Assembly (NCBI GenBank): GCA_016302095.1
Contig: JAEDOE010000016.1
Coordinates: 1 to 11,397 of the forward strand
Origin: Anaerovibrio sp.
Lineage (GTDB): Bacteria > Bacillota > Negativicutes > Selenomonadales > Selenomonadaceae
Direction of reading: 5' to 3'
Length of the DNA stretch: 11,397 nt
The first letter of the stretch is position 1. Each line of letters begins with the position of its first letter. The translations under genes and the position numbers were made by a program. This document shows positions 1 through 6,751 of the stretch, one piece after another. Under the pieces are notes generated by a model, which was not told where the DNA came from, made no database searches, and was given only the letters and a program-made list of their open reading frames with translations.

Positions 1-482
1 TCGTTGTTGGAAACCTTGCTCTTGAGGATTTTTTCTTTGTCAATCAGGAAAGCGTTAATCTGGATGGAGGCACGGGATTTTTCGCCGGACTCCATGAGGG
101 TGATGGCAAAATGCTTTTCCACTACCGGGTCCTTGACAATCAGCACCAGCACCTTGTCAACGCCAAGGTATTCCGGCATGGCCAGCAGGTCATCCTTGGT
201 TGGCTGCTGTTCCTCCAGGAAGCCCTTGTCCAGCCAGTATTCCTGATATTTGCTCTGAATGTCGGCACCCATGGCAATCTGGCTGGCGTGAGGATTGTTC
301 TTTAAAAACTGATTTTCAATCATGGTGAAATACTGGGTGGACTTGAAGTCATTGCTGCCCATCAGAAGGATGGCTACCTTGTCCTTGCCGTTGCTGCCCT
401 GGCTGGTGGCTGCACTGCACACCCCTGCCAGCAGCATGATGCTCATGGTAAGTGCGGAGATAAAAACTAATAGCTTCTTCAT
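1..482 (-). CDS. Exported protein of unknown function, N-terminal part (truncated by window edge)
   Basis: The reading frame is open from 482 to the left edge, giving about 160 residues without a stop. The N-terminus MKKLLVFISALTMSIMLLAG followed by VCSAAT is a clear Sec signal peptide: two lysines, a hydrophobic core, and a small-residue (SAA) cleavage region near residue 25. The cysteine is preceded by Val rather than Gly/Ala, so a lipobox is poor and a soluble exported protein seems likelier than a lipoprotein. The mature part has alternating hydrophobic strands (KVAILLMGSNDF, DKVLVLIVKDP, SIQINAFLIDKEK), which suggests an alpha/beta fold loosely like the CsgG/LpoB type of periplasmic protein; this is only an impression. 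An in-frame ATG lies at 488, but the Shine-Dalgarno GAGGA (493-489) is correctly spaced (6 nt) only for the ATG at 482. It is divergent from the miaB operon. I do not recognise the family. Confidence 0.85.
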   Translation of the reverse strand, partial: MKKLLVFISALTMSIMLLAGVCSAATSQGSNGKDKVAILLMGSNDFKSTQYFTMIENQFLKNNPHASQIAMGADIQSKYQEYWLDKGFLEEQQPTKDDLLAMPEYLGVDKVLVLIVKDPVVEKHFAITLMESGEKSRASIQINAFLIDKEKILKSKVSNN

Positions 483-488
483 GTTCAT

Positions 489-493
489 TCCTC
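489..493 (-). promoter_or_regulatory. Ribosome binding site that decides the start of the exported protein
   Basis: On the minus strand GAGGA ends 6 nt before the ATG at 482 but directly abuts the upstream ATG at 488. This makes 482 the preferred start and gives a conventional MKK signal peptide. The site is formed at the edge of the 7-bp tandem repeat 491-511. Confidence 0.6.
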
Positions 494-511
494 ATTTCTC
501 ATTTCTCATTT
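491..511. repeat. 7-bp tandem repeat, three perfect copies (CTCATTT)3
   Basis: Plus strand CTCATTT occurs at 491-497, 498-504 and 505-511, with a degenerate fourth copy (TTCATTC) at 484-490. On the coding (minus) strand it reads AAATGAG three times and runs straight into the Shine-Dalgarno and start of the exported protein. Because 7 is not a multiple of 3 and the array is untranslated, copy change would alter the leader length and ribosome-site context, not the protein. Confidence 0.85.
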
Positions 512-709
512 TGTTTTTGCCTTGCCGATATTTATATTCGACAAATTTTGTGAATTTCCTGCTTTTTGGCTTGCTGCAAAGGAGATTTTCGCATCAATTT
601 GCCTCACTTTCTGTATCTTATACGCAAAAAGGCGGTGATGATTACAGACGGCAAGAAGGAATTTTTGCGAATTTGCGAATTTACGAATTTATGGCGTTTA
701 TGGTGGATA
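512..709. other. Divergent intergenic region, AT-rich, no convincing gene
   Basis: This is most of the roughly 300-bp gap between the exported protein and miaB. It contains a perfect odd-centred palindrome ACAAATTTTGT (541-551), an 8-bp repeat (665-688), and a TATAAA (minus strand, 536-531) that could be the -10 of the exported protein, although no good -35 lies at the right distance. A 37-codon frame at 638-751 overlaps the miaB promoter and is discussed as a weak candidate only. Confidence 0.5.
665..688. repeat. 8-bp tandem repeat, three copies (TTGCGAAT-type)
   Basis: TTGCGAAT at 665-672 and 673-680 is followed by TTACGAAT at 681-688 (one mismatch) and then decays. It lies about 20 bp upstream of the -35 of the miaB promoter. 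It has no obvious function and could be a slippage product or a multi-site protein target. Confidence 0.75.
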
Positions 710-738
710 TGGACATTTCCGACTTTTTTTGTTAAAAT
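710..738 (+). promoter_or_regulatory. Sigma-A-type promoter of the miaB-mutS-mutL operon
   Basis: TGGACA (710-715) and TAAAAT (733-738) are separated by 17 bp; each matches the consensus at five of six positions. Transcription would start near 745, leaving a leader of about 40-50 nt before miaB. No internal gap in the downstream genes requires another promoter. Confidence 0.65.
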
Positions 739-783
739 TAAGAGTCAATAAATGAGTGAAATCTATGGAAAAATATTAAAAGG

Positions 784-2121
784 ATGATAGAAAAGGTGTC
801 AGAAAACAAAAAATATGTAAAATTTTTAACCTATGGCTGTCAGATGAATTTCAGCGATGCGGAGCGCATGGAGGGCGAACTGGCAAGGATTGGCTATGAA
901 CCTACGGAGAGCATGGAGCAGGCTGACCTCATCATGATTAATACCTGCTGCGTGCGGGAGACGGCAGAGGACAAGGTGTATGGCAAGATTGGCGAAATCA
1001 AGGGCTTGAAGCGGAAAAATCCTGATTTGCTGCTGGGCATCACCGGCTGCATGGCTCAGAAGGAAGGGGAAAAGCTCATTAAGAGGGCGCCTCATATTGA
1101 TTTTGTGCTGGGCACCAACAAGATTCACGAGGTTGTCAGCACCGTGCAGAAGCTGGAGGCTGCCAGCGTCAAGCATGTGGTGGACACGGAAATCAGGGAA
1201 AGCGAAATGCCGGAAGATGTGGCAATCCACAGGAAGACTGCCCTGTCAGCCTGGATTCCCATCATGTACGGCTGCAACAATTTCTGCACCTACTGCATCG
1301 TACCTTATGTAAGGGGCAGGGAGCGGAGCCGCCTGCCGGAGGATATCGTGAAAGAGGTACAGGAAGCGGCAGCCCAGGGCTTCCGGGAGATTACCTTGCT
1401 TGGGCAGAATGTGAACTCCTACGGCAAGGACCACGGCAAGGCCAGCTTTGCGGAGCTTCTGGCTATGGTGGACAAGGTGGAGGGCATAGAAAGGATTCGC
1501 TATATGACCTCCCATCCCAAGGATTTGAGCGATGAGGTGATTGAGGTCATCAAGAACAGCCGCCATATCTGCAAGCATTTCCATCTGCCTGTGCAGTACG
1601 GCAGCAACAGGATTCTCAAGGCCATGAACCGGGTATATACGGTGGAGGGCTATCGGGAGCTGGTGAGGAAAATCAGGGCGGCTGTGCCGGAGGCCAGCCT
1701 GACTACAGACCTGATTGTAGGCTTTCCGGGGGAAACCGAGGAGGATTTCCAGCAGCTGATGGAGTTTTTGGCTGAGATACGCTATGACCAGGCATATACC
1801 TTTATTTACTCCAGGCGTTCCGGCACCCCGGCGGCGGAGATGGAAAATCAGGTGGATGACCGCTGCAAGCATGAGCGGCTGAACAGGCTGATGGAGCTGC
1901 AGAACAGCATCAGCCTGAAAATCAACCAGCAGCTGGTTGGCAGAACAGTGGAGGTTATGGTGGAAGGGCCTAGCCAGACGGATGATACGGTCTGGACGGG
2001 GCGTACCGATACCAACAAGATTGTGCTCTGGAAGCACTCTGGCAGCGAAAAGCCGGGGGATTTGGTGCAGGTGAAGATACACACCGCCCAGACCTGGCTG
2101 CTTAAAGGCGAACTAGATTAA
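784..2121 (+). CDS. miaB: tRNA-2-methylthio-N6-dimethylallyladenosine synthase MiaB
   Basis: MiaB is a radical SAM methylthiotransferase that converts i6A to ms2i6A at position 37 of tRNAs reading UNN codons. The protein has 445 residues, normal for the family. The N-terminal methylthiotransferase domain holds the three cysteines for the auxiliary 4Fe-4S cluster (C19 in TYGCQMN, C55 in NTCCVRE, C89 in TGCMAQ). The radical SAM motif CX3CX2C is C164, C168, C171, in the setting YGCNNFCTYCIVPYVRGRE. A C-terminal TRAM domain (about residues 380-445, VGRTVEVMVEG onward) should bind tRNA. The start is uncertain: the ATG at 784 has an AGG directly against it, whereas an in-frame GTG at 796 is about 11 nt from the same AAAAGG. 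It is the first gene of the operon; its TAA stop overlaps the first copy of a 20-bp repeat leading into mutS. Confidence 0.97.
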   Translation: MIEKVSENKKYVKFLTYGCQMNFSDAERMEGELARIGYEPTESMEQADLIMINTCCVRETAEDKVYGKIGEIKGLKRKNPDLLLGITGCMAQKEGEKLIKRAPHIDFVLGTNKIHEVVSTVQKLEAASVKHVVDTEIRESEMPEDVAIHRKTALSAWIPIMYGCNNFCTYCIVPYVRGRERSRLPEDIVKEVQEAAAQGFREITLLGQNVNSYGKDHGKASFAELLAMVDKVEGIERIRYMTSHPKDLSDEVIEVIKNSRHICKHFHLPVQYGSNRILKAMNRVYTVEGYRELVRKIRAAVPEASLTTDLIVGFPGETEEDFQQLMEFLAEIRYDQAYTFIYSRRSGTPAAEMENQVDDRCKHERLNRLMELQNSISLKINQQLVGRTVEVMVEGPSQTDDTVWTGRTDTNKIVLWKHSGSEKPGDLVQVKIHTAQTWLLKGELD

Positions 2122-2157
2122 GGGAGATTGGCATTAATTAAAGGAGATTGGCACTAA
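2118..2157 (+). repeat. 20-bp tandem duplication carrying the mutS ribosome binding site
   Basis: Two adjacent 20-bp units, 2118-2137 and 2138-2157, are identical at 18 of 20 positions (differences at unit positions 5 and 17). Each contains a Shine-Dalgarno (GGGAG, then AAGGAG) followed by GATTGGCA. The second unit runs into the mutS ATG (2157-2159); the equivalent place in the first unit reads ATT. The first unit begins within the last miaB codon and its TAA stop. The simplest history is duplication of an ancestral, tighter miaB-mutS junction. Confidence 0.9.
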
Positions 2158-4781
2158 TGGAACTTACCCCGATGCAGCAGCAGTATATGGAAATCAAAGA
2201 GGCTCATCCCAAGGAGATTTTGTTTTTTCGCCTGGGGGATTTTTATGAGATGTTCTTTAAGGATGCGGAGATTGTGTCCAAGGAACTGGGGCTTACTTTG
2301 ACCAGCCGCAGCGGGGATGTGGCAAAAAATCCCATGTGCGGCATCCCTTATCATGCCGTGGACAGCTATCTGGGCAAGCTGGTGACCAAGGGCTACCGGG
2401 TGGCTATTGCCGAGCAGATTGGTGACCCCAAGGCCAAGGGGCTGACCAAGCGTGAGGTGGTAAAGGTGGTCACCCCCGGCACCATCCTGGAGGAAAGCGT
2501 GCTGAAATCTGCCCAGAACAATTATATTGCCCTGGTGTATGAACAGGAGAGCCAGCTGGTGCTGGCAGGAGCGGATATTTCCACCGGCGAGTGCTTTTAC
2601 TGCATCTACAAGGGGGCCGACCGCCAGCAGGGGCTGTACGATGAGCTGTACCGCATCATGATGCCGGAGCTTCTGGTGCTGGGGGAGCTGTCCTGCCGTC
2701 AGGAGCTGGAGGAGTTTGTCTCCCTCAGGATGGCAAGCTGCCTCTTTACGGATATTGAGGCGCCGGTAAAGAATGTGCAGGACCTTCTGGTGCAGCATTT
2801 TGACATCAACAACCGCCCGGCAGAGCCCCTGGCGGCGGTGGCGGTGGCTACCCTGCTGGGGTATCTCCATGACACGGTGCGGACGGATTTAACCCACCTT
2901 TCCCAGCTGACCAGGCTGGATTATTCGGAAAATCTGGTGGTAGATACCTGCACCCTGCGCAACCTGGAGATTACCAGGAACCTCCGGGACGGCGGCAAGA
3001 AGGATACCCTGCTGGATGTGCTGGATTTTACCCATACAGCCATGGGGACAAGGCTCCTGAAGAAGTGGCTGGAATATCCCCTGATGAATATTGGCAAAAT
3101 CAATCAGCGGCTGGACAGCGTGGAGGAGCTGGCAGGGGATTTTCTCATGCGGCAGCAGCTGCAGGCAGCCTGCAAGAGCATCTATGATTTTGAGCGGCTT
3201 TTAACCCGCATTGAGGTGGGCAGTGCTAATGCCAGGGATTTGGCGGCGCTGCGTACCTCTTTTATGGCGCTGCCGGATATTCATGCCGCCCTGGCCGGGG
3301 CGAAGTCAAGGCTTTTGCAGAAGTGCCGGGAGGGTATCCATCTCTATGAGGATTTTGTGGATTTGCTGCAGCGTGCCATCGTGGATGAGCCGGGGCTGAC
3401 CATCCGTGACGGGGGGATTATCCGTGACGGCTACAATGAGGAGCTGGACCAGTACCGGCTGATTTCCCGTGACAGCAGGCAGCTTTTGCAGCAGATGGAG
3501 GAGCAGGAGAAGGAAAAGACCGGCATCCGCTTCTTGAAAATCGGCTACAACAAGGTTTTCGGCTATTATATCGAGGTGCGTAACAGCGGTGCGGACAAGG
3601 TGCCGCCTCATTATGTCCGCAAGCAGACTCTTGCCAATGCAGAGCGGTATATCACAGAGGAATTGAAGGAGTTTGAGACGAAAATCCTGGGGGCACAGGA
3701 GAAGATTGTTTCTATTGAGTACAACCTCTTTGTGGAAATCCGGGATGCCATCAAGGAAAAGCTGGGGGATATTCAGGCTACGGCACGGGAGATTGCCCGG
3801 CTGGATGTGCTGACGGGGCTGGCGGAGGCGGCAGCCAGCTACAACTATGTGCGGCCGCGGCTGGCCAATAACGGCCAGCTCGACATCAAAGACGGCAGGC
3901 ATCCTCTGGTGGAGAGGATTCTCCAGCGGGATTTGTTTGTGCCCAACGACACCCGGCTGAACCATGAGGACTGCGAGATTATGCTGATTACCGGGCCAAA
4001 TATGGCAGGCAAGTCCACCTATATGCGGCAGACGGCGCTTCTGGTGCTGATGGCGCAGATTGGCAGCTTTATCCCCGCCCGGGAAGCGGTGATTGCGCCG
4101 GTGGACAGGATTTTTACCCGTATCGGTGCCAGTGATGATCTGGTCAGCGGCCAGAGCACCTTTATGGTGGAGATGAACGAGGTGGCGCAGATTTTGAAGT
4201 ATGCCACCAGTGACAGCCTGGTGATTCTGGATGAGATAGGCAGGGGAACCAGCACCTTTGACGGCATGAGCATTGCCCGGGCGGTGATAGAGCACATCAG
4301 GGAAAAGGTGCATGCCAAGACCTTGTTTGCCACCCACTACCATGAGCTGACGGATTTGGAGGATGACAAAATCAGGAATTTCTGTATTGCTGTCAAGGAA
4401 AAGGGCAGGGATATTACCTTCTTGCGGCGGATTATTGCCGGGGCGGCGGATAAGTCCTACGGCATCCATGTGGCAAGGCTGGCAGGCCTGCCCAAGGCTG
4501 TGACAGGCAGGGCGGAAAAGATTCTGGCAACCCTGGAAAAAGGGGAAGCTGTACCTGATGTGAGAGCTGCAAGAGATATGGGAGCAGGTAGTGCTGATAA
4601 TGTTAAGCCTGCAAAAACTGTTAAGCCTGTTAAGGAAAGTGCCAATATGGGCTCCCTGTTTGCCAGCAGCCTCAGTGATGATTTGCTGAAGCTGGATGTG
4701 ATGACCATGACGCCTCTGGAGGCAATGAACGAGCTGTACCGCTTGCAGCAGCAGGCGAAGAAGGAGGCTGGCCTGGGATGA
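2157..4781 (+). CDS. mutS: DNA mismatch repair protein MutS
   Basis: MutS recognises mismatches and small loops and then acts as an ATP-dependent sliding clamp recruiting MutL. The product has 874 residues, a full-length MutS1. The mismatch-reading motif GDFYEMF has F29 and E31 as the intercalating Phe and Glu. The ATPase has Walker A GPNMAGKST (613-621), Walker B VILDE (D692, E693) followed by GRGTSTFDG, and the switch histidine in FATHYHEL (H727). A Lys/Pro/Val linker (NVKPAKTVKPVKES) leads to MGSLF (831-835), which resembles a beta-clamp binding motif, and a short C-terminal helical segment. ATG 2157 is preferred because AAGGAG (2141-2146) is 10 nt upstream; an in-frame TTG at 2148 lies only 1 nt from it. 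The stop overlaps mutL by 4 bp, indicating translational coupling. Confidence 0.98.
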   Translation: MELTPMQQQYMEIKEAHPKEILFFRLGDFYEMFFKDAEIVSKELGLTLTSRSGDVAKNPMCGIPYHAVDSYLGKLVTKGYRVAIAEQIGDPKAKGLTKREVVKVVTPGTILEESVLKSAQNNYIALVYEQESQLVLAGADISTGECFYCIYKGADRQQGLYDELYRIMMPELLVLGELSCRQELEEFVSLRMASCLFTDIEAPVKNVQDLLVQHFDINNRPAEPLAAVAVATLLGYLHDTVRTDLTHLSQLTRLDYSENLVVDTCTLRNLEITRNLRDGGKKDTLLDVLDFTHTAMGTRLLKKWLEYPLMNIGKINQRLDSVEELAGDFLMRQQLQAACKSIYDFERLLTRIEVGSANARDLAALRTSFMALPDIHAALAGAKSRLLQKCREGIHLYEDFVDLLQRAIVDEPGLTIRDGGIIRDGYNEELDQYRLISRDSRQLLQQMEEQEKEKTGIRFLKIGYNKVFGYYIEVRNSGADKVPPHYVRKQTLANAERYITEELKEFETKILGAQEKIVSIEYNLFVEIRDAIKEKLGDIQATAREIARLDVLTGLAEAAASYNYVRPRLANNGQLDIKDGRHPLVERILQRDLFVPNDTRLNHEDCEIMLITGPNMAGKSTYMRQTALLVLMAQIGSFIPAREAVIAPVDRIFTRIGASDDLVSGQSTFMVEMNEVAQILKYATSDSLVILDEIGRGTSTFDGMSIARAVIEHIREKVHAKTLFATHYHELTDLEDDKIRNFCIAVKEKGRDITFLRRIIAGAADKSYGIHVARLAGLPKAVTGRAEKILATLEKGEAVPDVRAARDMGAGSADNVKPAKTVKPVKESANMGSLFASSLSDDLLKLDVMTMTPLEAMNELYRLQQQAKKEAGLG

Positions 4782-6733
4782 GCTTTGTGCATGTGCTGGA
4801 TGACAATACCATTAACAAGATTGCTGCTGGTGAGGTGGTGGAGCGTCCGGCTTCCGTTATCAAGGAGCTGGTGGAAAATGCCATTGATGCCCATGCTGAC
4901 CGCATCCAGGTGGAGATTGCCGCCGGCGGCACCAGCTTTATGCGGGTGTCGGACAACGGCATAGGCATGAGCCGTCAGGATGCGGAGCTGGCTATCCTCC
5001 GCCATGCCACCAGCAAGATTGTGAAGGTGGATGATCTGCTGACTATCGGCACCCTGGGCTTTAGGGGAGAGGCTCTGCCCAGCATTGCTTCTGTGTCACG
5101 CTTTACCCTGACTACCCGTCAGGCAGGTGACGAGCTGGGGACGGAGATTAAAATCAGCGGCGGCAGCCTGCCGGAGGTTGGGGAAACAGGCTGCGGCATT
5201 GGCACTACTATCCGGGTGGAGGATTTGTTTTTCAATACCCCTGCTAGGAAAAAGTTTTTGAAGACAAATAATACAGAGGGCGGCAAAATCAATGAGTTTA
5301 TTGTCAAGCTGGCGATTTCCAATCCGCAGATTGCCTTTAAGCTGATCAATAACAATAAGGTGGCTGTGTCTACTCCGGGCAATGGTGATTTGAAGGATAC
5401 CCTGCAAAGCATTTATGGCGGTACGGTGGGGAGCGCATTGCTGCCGCTGGAATTTGAGGACGAGGATATAAGGCTTTCAGGCTTTGTGACCAAGCCGTCA
5501 GCTATCAGGAGCAGCCGCAGCTGGCAGACCTTTATTGTCAACGGCAGGATTATTGCCAATCGCGCTATTGCCAAGGCCATTGATAATGCTTATCATGCCC
5601 TGATACCCAAGACCGGCTATCCGCTGGTGGCACTGAATATTCAGGTGCCTCAGAATACTATTGATGTAAATGTGCATCCCCAGAAAAGCGAGATGAAGTT
5701 TGAGGATGAGGGCAGGGTGTTCAAGGCTGTCTACAAGGCTGTGCTGGATGCCATCAGGCCGAAGGATGAGGTGCGGCAGCTGGGCAAGCTGGGGAATATG
5801 GCTGCCGGGGTGGAGCAGGCGGAGATAGACAGGCATGTGGCTCATGGGATGCAGGATTTGCATGATATGAGTCCGGCAGCTGGGAAGCTGTATATGGAAA
5901 ACTTGCTGGCGGCAAAGGATGTGGAACGTGCTTCGGCATCTCCTGCCCGTTATGTGCCTGTGTATGAGGAACGGAGGCAGGCGGCTATGCAGTGGCGTGA
6001 GGCGGCAGCCAGGATGGATGTGCCTAAGCCTGCTGAGACTGAGTCTGAAAATGTGCCTGAAACGGTGCCTGAGCTGGTATCTGTGCCTGTGCCTGAGATG
6101 ATGTCTGTCCCTGAGGCTGTGCCTGAGACTATGCCTGTGGAAAATGACAGGGAACAATCCTGCCGGATGGTGCCTATCGGGCAGGTGGACAATACATATA
6201 TTATTGCCCAGGATGCAGATGGGCTGTATATTGTGGATCAGCACGCAGCCCATGAGCGAATTTTGTTTGACAGGTTTTCGGCACGGGCAGGGGAGATTCC
6301 GGTACAGCAGCTGTTGGTGCATCTGATGCTGGATTTCAGCAGCCATGAAGCGGAGATTATTGAGGATAATCTGGCTATGCTGAAGGAGCTGGGCTTCGGG
6401 ATGGAGCCCTCGGGGCCGAAGCAGTTCCGGCTGACGGAAGTGCCTGCGGATGTGCCCTCCGGGGAAGCGGAGGATTTTATCCGGGAAATACTGGCATCCC
6501 TGGAGGAGCTGCACAAGCCATCGGCAGCGGAACTTCGTCAGGCAGCTATTGCCACCGCTTCCTGCAAGGCAGCCATCAAGGCCGGGTTCAAGCTGAATTT
6601 CCGGCAGATGGAGATTTTGCTGGCCGAGCTCAATGATACGGCAATGCCTTATACCTGCCCTCATGGACGGCCGACAATTATTAAATTCAGCACCGATGAG
6701 CTGGCGAAGATGTTTAAGAGGACAGGATTTTGA
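4778..6733 (+). CDS. mutL: DNA mismatch repair protein MutL with endonuclease domain
   Basis: MutL couples MutS to downstream repair. The 651 residues comprise an N-terminal GHKL ATPase (ELVENAID with catalytic E33, DNGIG 59-63, GFRGEAL 94-100), a low-complexity linker (about 340-470) with VPE repeats, and a C-terminal dimerisation/endonuclease domain. The latter shows DQHAAHE (487-493), SCKAAIKAG, and CPHGRP (627-632, metal-binding C627 and H629), the signature of nicking MutLs in bacteria without MutH. The last acidic residue of the DQHA(X)2E(X)4E motif is Asp (D498), not Glu. A segment QQLLVHL (510-516) sits where B. subtilis MutL has its beta-clamp motif, but with His in place of Pro. The ATG start lies in the ATGA overlap with the mutS stop (4778-4781), so it is probably translationally coupled. 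Confidence 0.98.
   Translation: MSFVHVLDDNTINKIAAGEVVERPASVIKELVENAIDAHADRIQVEIAAGGTSFMRVSDNGIGMSRQDAELAILRHATSKIVKVDDLLTIGTLGFRGEALPSIASVSRFTLTTRQAGDELGTEIKISGGSLPEVGETGCGIGTTIRVEDLFFNTPARKKFLKTNNTEGGKINEFIVKLAISNPQIAFKLINNNKVAVSTPGNGDLKDTLQSIYGGTVGSALLPLEFEDEDIRLSGFVTKPSAIRSSRSWQTFIVNGRIIANRAIAKAIDNAYHALIPKTGYPLVALNIQVPQNTIDVNVHPQKSEMKFEDEGRVFKAVYKAVLDAIRPKDEVRQLGKLGNMAAGVEQAEIDRHVAHGMQDLHDMSPAAGKLYMENLLAAKDVERASASPARYVPVYEERRQAAMQWREAAARMDVPKPAETESENVPETVPELVSVPVPEMMSVPEAVPETMPVENDREQSCRMVPIGQVDNTYIIAQDADGLYIVDQHAAHERILFDRFSARAGEIPVQQLLVHLMLDFSSHEAEIIEDNLAMLKELGFGMEPSGPKQFRLTEVPADVPSGEAEDFIREILASLEELHKPSAAELRQAAIATASCKAAIKAGFKLNFRQMEILLAELNDTAMPYTCPHGRPTIIKFSTDELAKMFKRTGF
6053..6142 (+). 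repeat. In-frame VPE repeat in the MutL linker (degenerate GTGCCTGAG units)
   Basis: Codons 426-455 of mutL encode about five VPE units with variants (VPET, VPELVS, VPVPEMMS, VPEA, VPETMPVE). At DNA level GTGCCTGAR recurs with small interruptions. It falls in the linker between ATPase and endonuclease domains, which is disordered in the family, so unit gain or loss in multiples of three should be tolerated. Confidence 0.8.
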
Positions 6734-6751
6734 ATATGGTGGTGAAGTTTT

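Noticed and set aside
531..560. A minus-strand promoter for the exported protein using TATAAA at 536-531.
   Set aside because: No acceptable -35 at 16-18 bp; it is mentioned only as part of the intergenic description.
322..735. A 137-codon plus-strand frame over the 5' end of the exported protein and the intergenic region.
   Set aside because: It is antisense to a signal-peptide gene with a good start, runs through two tandem repeats, and resembles no protein I know.
483..783. The short repeats as a CRISPR array or mobile element remnant.
   Set aside because: Units are 7-8 bp with no spacers, no terminal inverted repeats and no transposase or cas sequence nearby.
3306..4469. A 387-codon antisense frame over mutS, and a similar one over miaB at 1246-2082.
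   Set aside because: Both lie opposite unambiguous conserved proteins and have no family resemblance.
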